Source: JBBDXS01 sp964418365 (GTDB lineage Bacteria > Chloroflexota > Dehalococcoidia > DSTF01 > RBG-16-68-14). Taken from it: a stretch of 27,108 nucleotides of DNA. Position 1 is the stretch's first letter. The number at the start of each line of letters is the position of its first letter. Under the pieces are notes generated by a model. The model ran no database searches and had not been told where the DNA came from. It was given only the letters and a program-made list of their open reading frames with translations. Below are positions 24,271-27,108 of this stretch, piece by piece. Made by a program: the position numbers and the translations under genes. Where the stretch lies: the NCBI GenBank assembly GCA_964418365.1, contig CAYQLM010000036.1, forward strand, positions 1 to 27,108, read 5' to 3'.

Positions 24271-27108
24271 TTACGCGCGTTCTCGCCACTCGACTTCGTA
24301 GACCCGTTGGGTGCCGGACAGCCCCTTGAGGTTCAGCTCCCGTCCCTCATCGAACTCGATATCTCCCTCTCCGGCGAGAAGTTCTTTGAGCCGGGCCGAC
24401 ACGACGATCTGCCCGGCCTGCGCCACGTCGTCTGCGATCCGGGCTGCGAGGTTCACGTCCGTCCCGTAGAAATTATCGTCGTCGCGCGCGGGCTCTCCGG
24501 TGTGGAGACCGATCCTCACACCGATCGGCTCCCCGGGGTGTTGCCGGCGGTAGTGTTCGAAGGCGTCTTGGATAGCTCTGGCGCAGCGAATGCCGGCGTG
24601 AGGCGACGGAAACGCTACCATGAAGCCGTCGCCGCGATTCGTTACCTCGACGCCACCGTGGGCCTTCATCTGTTCCCTGATGATGGCGTGGTGGGTGCGG
24701 ATCACGGCCAGCCAGCGCTCGTCGCCCAGCCGCTCGGCCATGGGCGTGGAGTCAGCGATGTCCGTGAACATGAGCGTGACCGTGCCGTCGGGCGCCGCGT
24801 GCGGGCTCAGGTCGGTCCGCTCACGCTGCACAGCGGCAGCGACTGAGCCGATCGAGGTCATGATGTCGGTGGAGCTAACGCCTTGTAGCTCCAGCCGCAG
24901 TGTCAGCACCTCATCAAGCAGCGCCTTCATCCCAAGGCGACCAGCCGCCTCCGCCGCATCGCTGAGGAGCGATTGCGCGTGAGCCTTGTCGCGGGGACCG
25001 CTGCGCCGGACCAGCATCTGGGCGTACTCATGCTGTACATAGGCGAGCATCGGCGGAGCGGGCATACGGGCACACATCTCGAGCGCGCCCTCGAAGTGCC
25101 GCTCAGCGTCGTCCCAGCGTTCGAGCAGCGCGCAGAGGAGGCCCAGGCACCGATCAGCCGGCCCGAACCAGATCGGCGGCAGCGCACGCGGCATGAGATT
25201 GAAGCCCGACCAGGGCAGCACGAAGGGATAGAGCAGCGCCGCCCGCGGCCGGTCGGACAGCGCGACGCACGCCTCGCAGAGGCAGGCTGCGAGCACACCC
25301 CACGTGCTGTCGCGGCTTGCGGCGACGAATTCGTCCGCAGCGAACTCCTCGAAGAGCCGCCGGCACTCGTCGAGCCGCCCGAGCAGCGCGTAGGCGAGCA
25401 TGTCCGAGGCTCGGGTGTAGCGCGTGGACGTTGGACGCCGCCTGATGAGCTCCAGCTGTTCCTGCTCTATCTCGGCGATCCGGCCTTGCTGCGCCCGTAT
25501 CAGGAGGAGCTGCTGGGGGACGTTACCTACCAGCTCGTCGAGTTCTTGCCACTGGATGAGCTGCATCTCGTGCACGGCGACGATGAGCTCGGCCGCCTCT
25601 TCGAACTGCCCGGCGATGCGAAGCAGCTCCGCCCGCCAGAGCATGCCGGCGCGGATCGCAAGGTTGAGCCTGAACCGCTGGGCCATCTCCCCAAGCTGGT
25701 CGATCTGACGCCGCGTTTCCTCGAGGTCGCCGGCGATCAGTGCCATCGCTACGCGCATGATGGGTACGAAGGTCCGAACCTGGAGGTCACCCGTCTCGTC
25801 GGAGGCTAGCCGCTCCAGCTCATCGACCGCTCTCCGGCGCTCTGCCAGGCCCTGGGGTTCGAAGAAACCCGTCACCAGGGAAGCCCGCACAAGGGAACTC
25901 GCCACCAATGGGTCGTCCAACGAGCCACCGATCGCTTGCGCCTGCGCGCACAGCCGCGCCCCCTCGTCCACATCACCTGACGCTGTCGCATACATCGCGA
26001 GCTGGGCCAGGAACAGGGCGCGCCGGGGCAGGTCGCCCTCATCGAGCAGCGCGAGCGCGTCGGTCAACAGCGCGTGCATCGGTGCGTCCGAGCCAAAGAC
26101 GAAGGGCATGTGGACACTGAAGGTCGCTGCGCGCACCAACCGCTCGTGGTCACCTGTCGCGCGCGCGATCTCCGCCGCCTCGAACAAGGCAGCCCGGGCG
26201 CCGTCGACATCCCCGGCGAGCCGGCTCGGCTCTACCATCGCCGTCAGCAAGTCACAGCGCTTGGCTTGGTCGCGCGAGTCGAGCACGTCCTGCACCTCCA
26301 GCGCCTGGCGAAGCAGGCGCACCGCCTCGCCGTGGGCGTAGACGGCCGAGGCGCGGCCGGCTGCCATCTCGCTATAGCCGACGGCCTTCGCCAGGTCGGC
26401 CGGGCTCGAGGAGTAGGAGTAGTGCTCGGCCAACTCGGTCGCGTGCTCCTCCAGTCGCCCCGCGTATTGCGTTTCGAGCGCGCGCGCCACCTGCTGGTGG
26501 AGCCGGATGCGCCGCGGGGCGATCAGCTCTTCGTACAGGCTCTGGCGGAAGAACGCATGGGCGAAGCGGTAGCGCACGCGCCCCGGCTGCGACCGTTCCT
26601 CCAGGACGCCGACGCGTACCGCCTCCTCGAGCGCGGTCAGCAGCTCTTCCTCTGGCAGGCCGGCTATCGCCTCCAGCGTCTCGAGCGCGAACTCACGGCC
26701 CGCGACAGCGGCGATGGCGAGCAGCCGGTTGCAGCCATCGCTCAGGCGAGAGAGCCGCTTGCCGATGACGTCGCGGAGCCCCTCCGGAATGCTCAGGGCA
26801 AGCTGCTCGGTGGTGGAGCGCGAGCGATCTCCCTCGCGGGGGACGAGTCCTTCTTCCGCGAGGTAACGGGTGACCTCCTGCACGAAGAGCGGGTTGCCCT
26901 CGGTCTGGCGATGCACCGCCTCCGCGAGGCTCCAGGGCACATCGTGCCCGGCGATAGCAGCCAGCATGCGCTGCACCTCGTCGGCGGTCAGACCGCGCAG
27001 CGCGATGCGCCCGAACTGGACGAGGCGCCGCAGCTCGACGAGGGCGTTGGCGAGCGGATGCGCGCGATCGACCTCGACGTCGCGATACGTTCCGATGACG
27101 AGCAGCCG
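24271..27108 (-). CDS. AAA ATPase - TPR - class III nucleotide cyclase (5' part outside window)
   Basis: The last 945 residues of a larger protein; the frame is still open at the window edge. The first visible part is the end of a STAND/MalT-like P-loop ATPase (LLVIGTYRDVEVDRAHPLAN, then RQTEGNPLFVQEVTRYLAEE), homologous to the middle of the gene at 8943-12593. A helical TPR region of about 550 residues follows. The C-terminal 180 residues are a class III cyclase: metal-binding Asp in FTDIADST and RGDGFMVAF, and YGTDVNLAARI with the catalytic Asn/Arg pair. In most proteins of this kind the cyclase is N-terminal, so the order here is reversed. Four residues before the second metal Asp there is Thr instead of the usual base-selecting Lys. 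Walker motifs lie beyond the window. It probably links protein-protein sensing to cyclic-nucleotide output. Confidence 0.9.
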   Translation of the reverse strand, partial: RLLVIGTYRDVEVDRAHPLANALVELRRLVQFGRIALRGLTADEVQRMLAAIAGHDVPWSLAEAVHRQTEGNPLFVQEVTRYLAEEGLVPREGDRSRSTTEQLALSIPEGLRDVIGKRLSRLSDGCNRLLAIAAVAGREFALETLEAIAGLPEEELLTALEEAVRVGVLEERSQPGRVRYRFAHAFFRQSLYEELIAPRRIRLHQQVARALETQYAGRLEEHATELAEHYSYSSSPADLAKAVGYSEMAAGRASAVYAHGEAVRLLRQALEVQDVLDSRDQAKRCDLLTAMVEPSRLAGDVDGARAALFEAAEIARATGDHERLVRAATFSVHMPFVFGSDAPMHALLTDALALLDEGDLPRRALFLAQLAMYATASGDVDEGARLCAQAQAIGGSLDDPLVASSLVRASLVTGFFEPQGLAERRRAVDELERLASDETGDLQVRTFVPIMRVAMALIAGDLEETRRQIDQLGEMAQRFRLNLAIRAGMLWRAELLRIAGQFEEAAELIVAVHEMQLIQWQELDELVGNVPQQLLLIRAQQGRIAEIEQEQLELIRRRPTSTRYTRASDMLAYALLGRLDECRRLFEEFAADEFVAASRDSTWGVLAACLCEACVALSDRPRAALLYPFVLPWSGFNLMPRALPPIWFGPADRCLGLLCALLERWDDAERHFEGALEMCARMPAPPMLAYVQHEYAQMLVRRSGPRDKAHAQSLLSDAAEAAGRLGMKALLDEVLTLRLELQGVSSTDIMTSIGSVAAAVQRERTDLSPHAAPDGTVTLMFTDIADSTPMAERLGDERWLAVIRTHHAIIREQMKAHGGVEVTNRGDGFMVAFPSPHAGIRCARAIQDAFEHYRRQHPGEPIGVRIGLHTGEPARDDDNFYGTDVNLAARIADDVAQAGQIVVSARLKELLAGEGDIEFDEGRELNLKGLSGTQRVYEVEWRERA

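Overview
The window is GC-rich bacterial DNA, most likely from an uncultured member of the Chloroflexota, near Dehalococcoidia. This is an inference. It rests on several traits often seen together in that group: large Ser/Thr-kinase and AAA-TPR regulators, class III cyclases, Tat-exported solute-binding lipoproteins, secreted proteins with long Pro/Thr linkers that end in dockerin-like or calcium-repeat motifs, and an archaeal-type GspE/FlaI-like ATPase. No rRNA, tRNA, CRISPR array or intact insertion sequence was found.

Left part (1-12.6 kb, all + strand): a signalling island. It opens inside a tandem array of at least four paralogous NMT1/THI5-like (NitT/TauT-type) solute-binding proteins; the first is cut by the window edge. 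The three complete copies carry a Tat motif and a lipobox. No ABC permease or ATPase gene is present. The array runs directly into a hybrid histidine kinase with two receivers, a single-domain response regulator, a receiver-cyclase-Ser/Thr kinase fusion and a Ser/Thr kinase-AAA-TPR giant. Spacing is tight up to 8.78 kb. A 164-base gap, holding the remnant of a lost AAA-TPR gene, precedes the last one. One reading is that the binding proteins are ligand sensors feeding the kinase rather than transporter parts.

Middle part (12.6-22.6 kb): a clan CD (caspase/legumain-like) secreted peptidase with calcium repeats and dockerin-like ends (- strand); a region with a decayed luciferase-like monooxygenase tail; an orphan archaeal-type secretion/pilus ATPase (+ strand); a decayed small ORF; a fatty acid desaturase (- strand); and a 1,067-1,076 aa secreted protein with a P-domain, Pro/Thr linkers, a cohesin-like domain and a dockerin (- strand).

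Right part (22.6-27.1 kb): a tyrosine-recombinase remnant (+ strand), then on the - strand a SET-domain protein, a small PDDEXK-nuclease-like protein, and the C-terminal 945 residues of an AAA-TPR-cyclase protein that continues past the window.

A 19-base promoter-like motif (TTGA, two variable bases, seven-base spacer, TACA[A/C]T) occurs with identical spacing ahead of three unrelated - strand genes: the peptidase, the desaturase and the SET protein.
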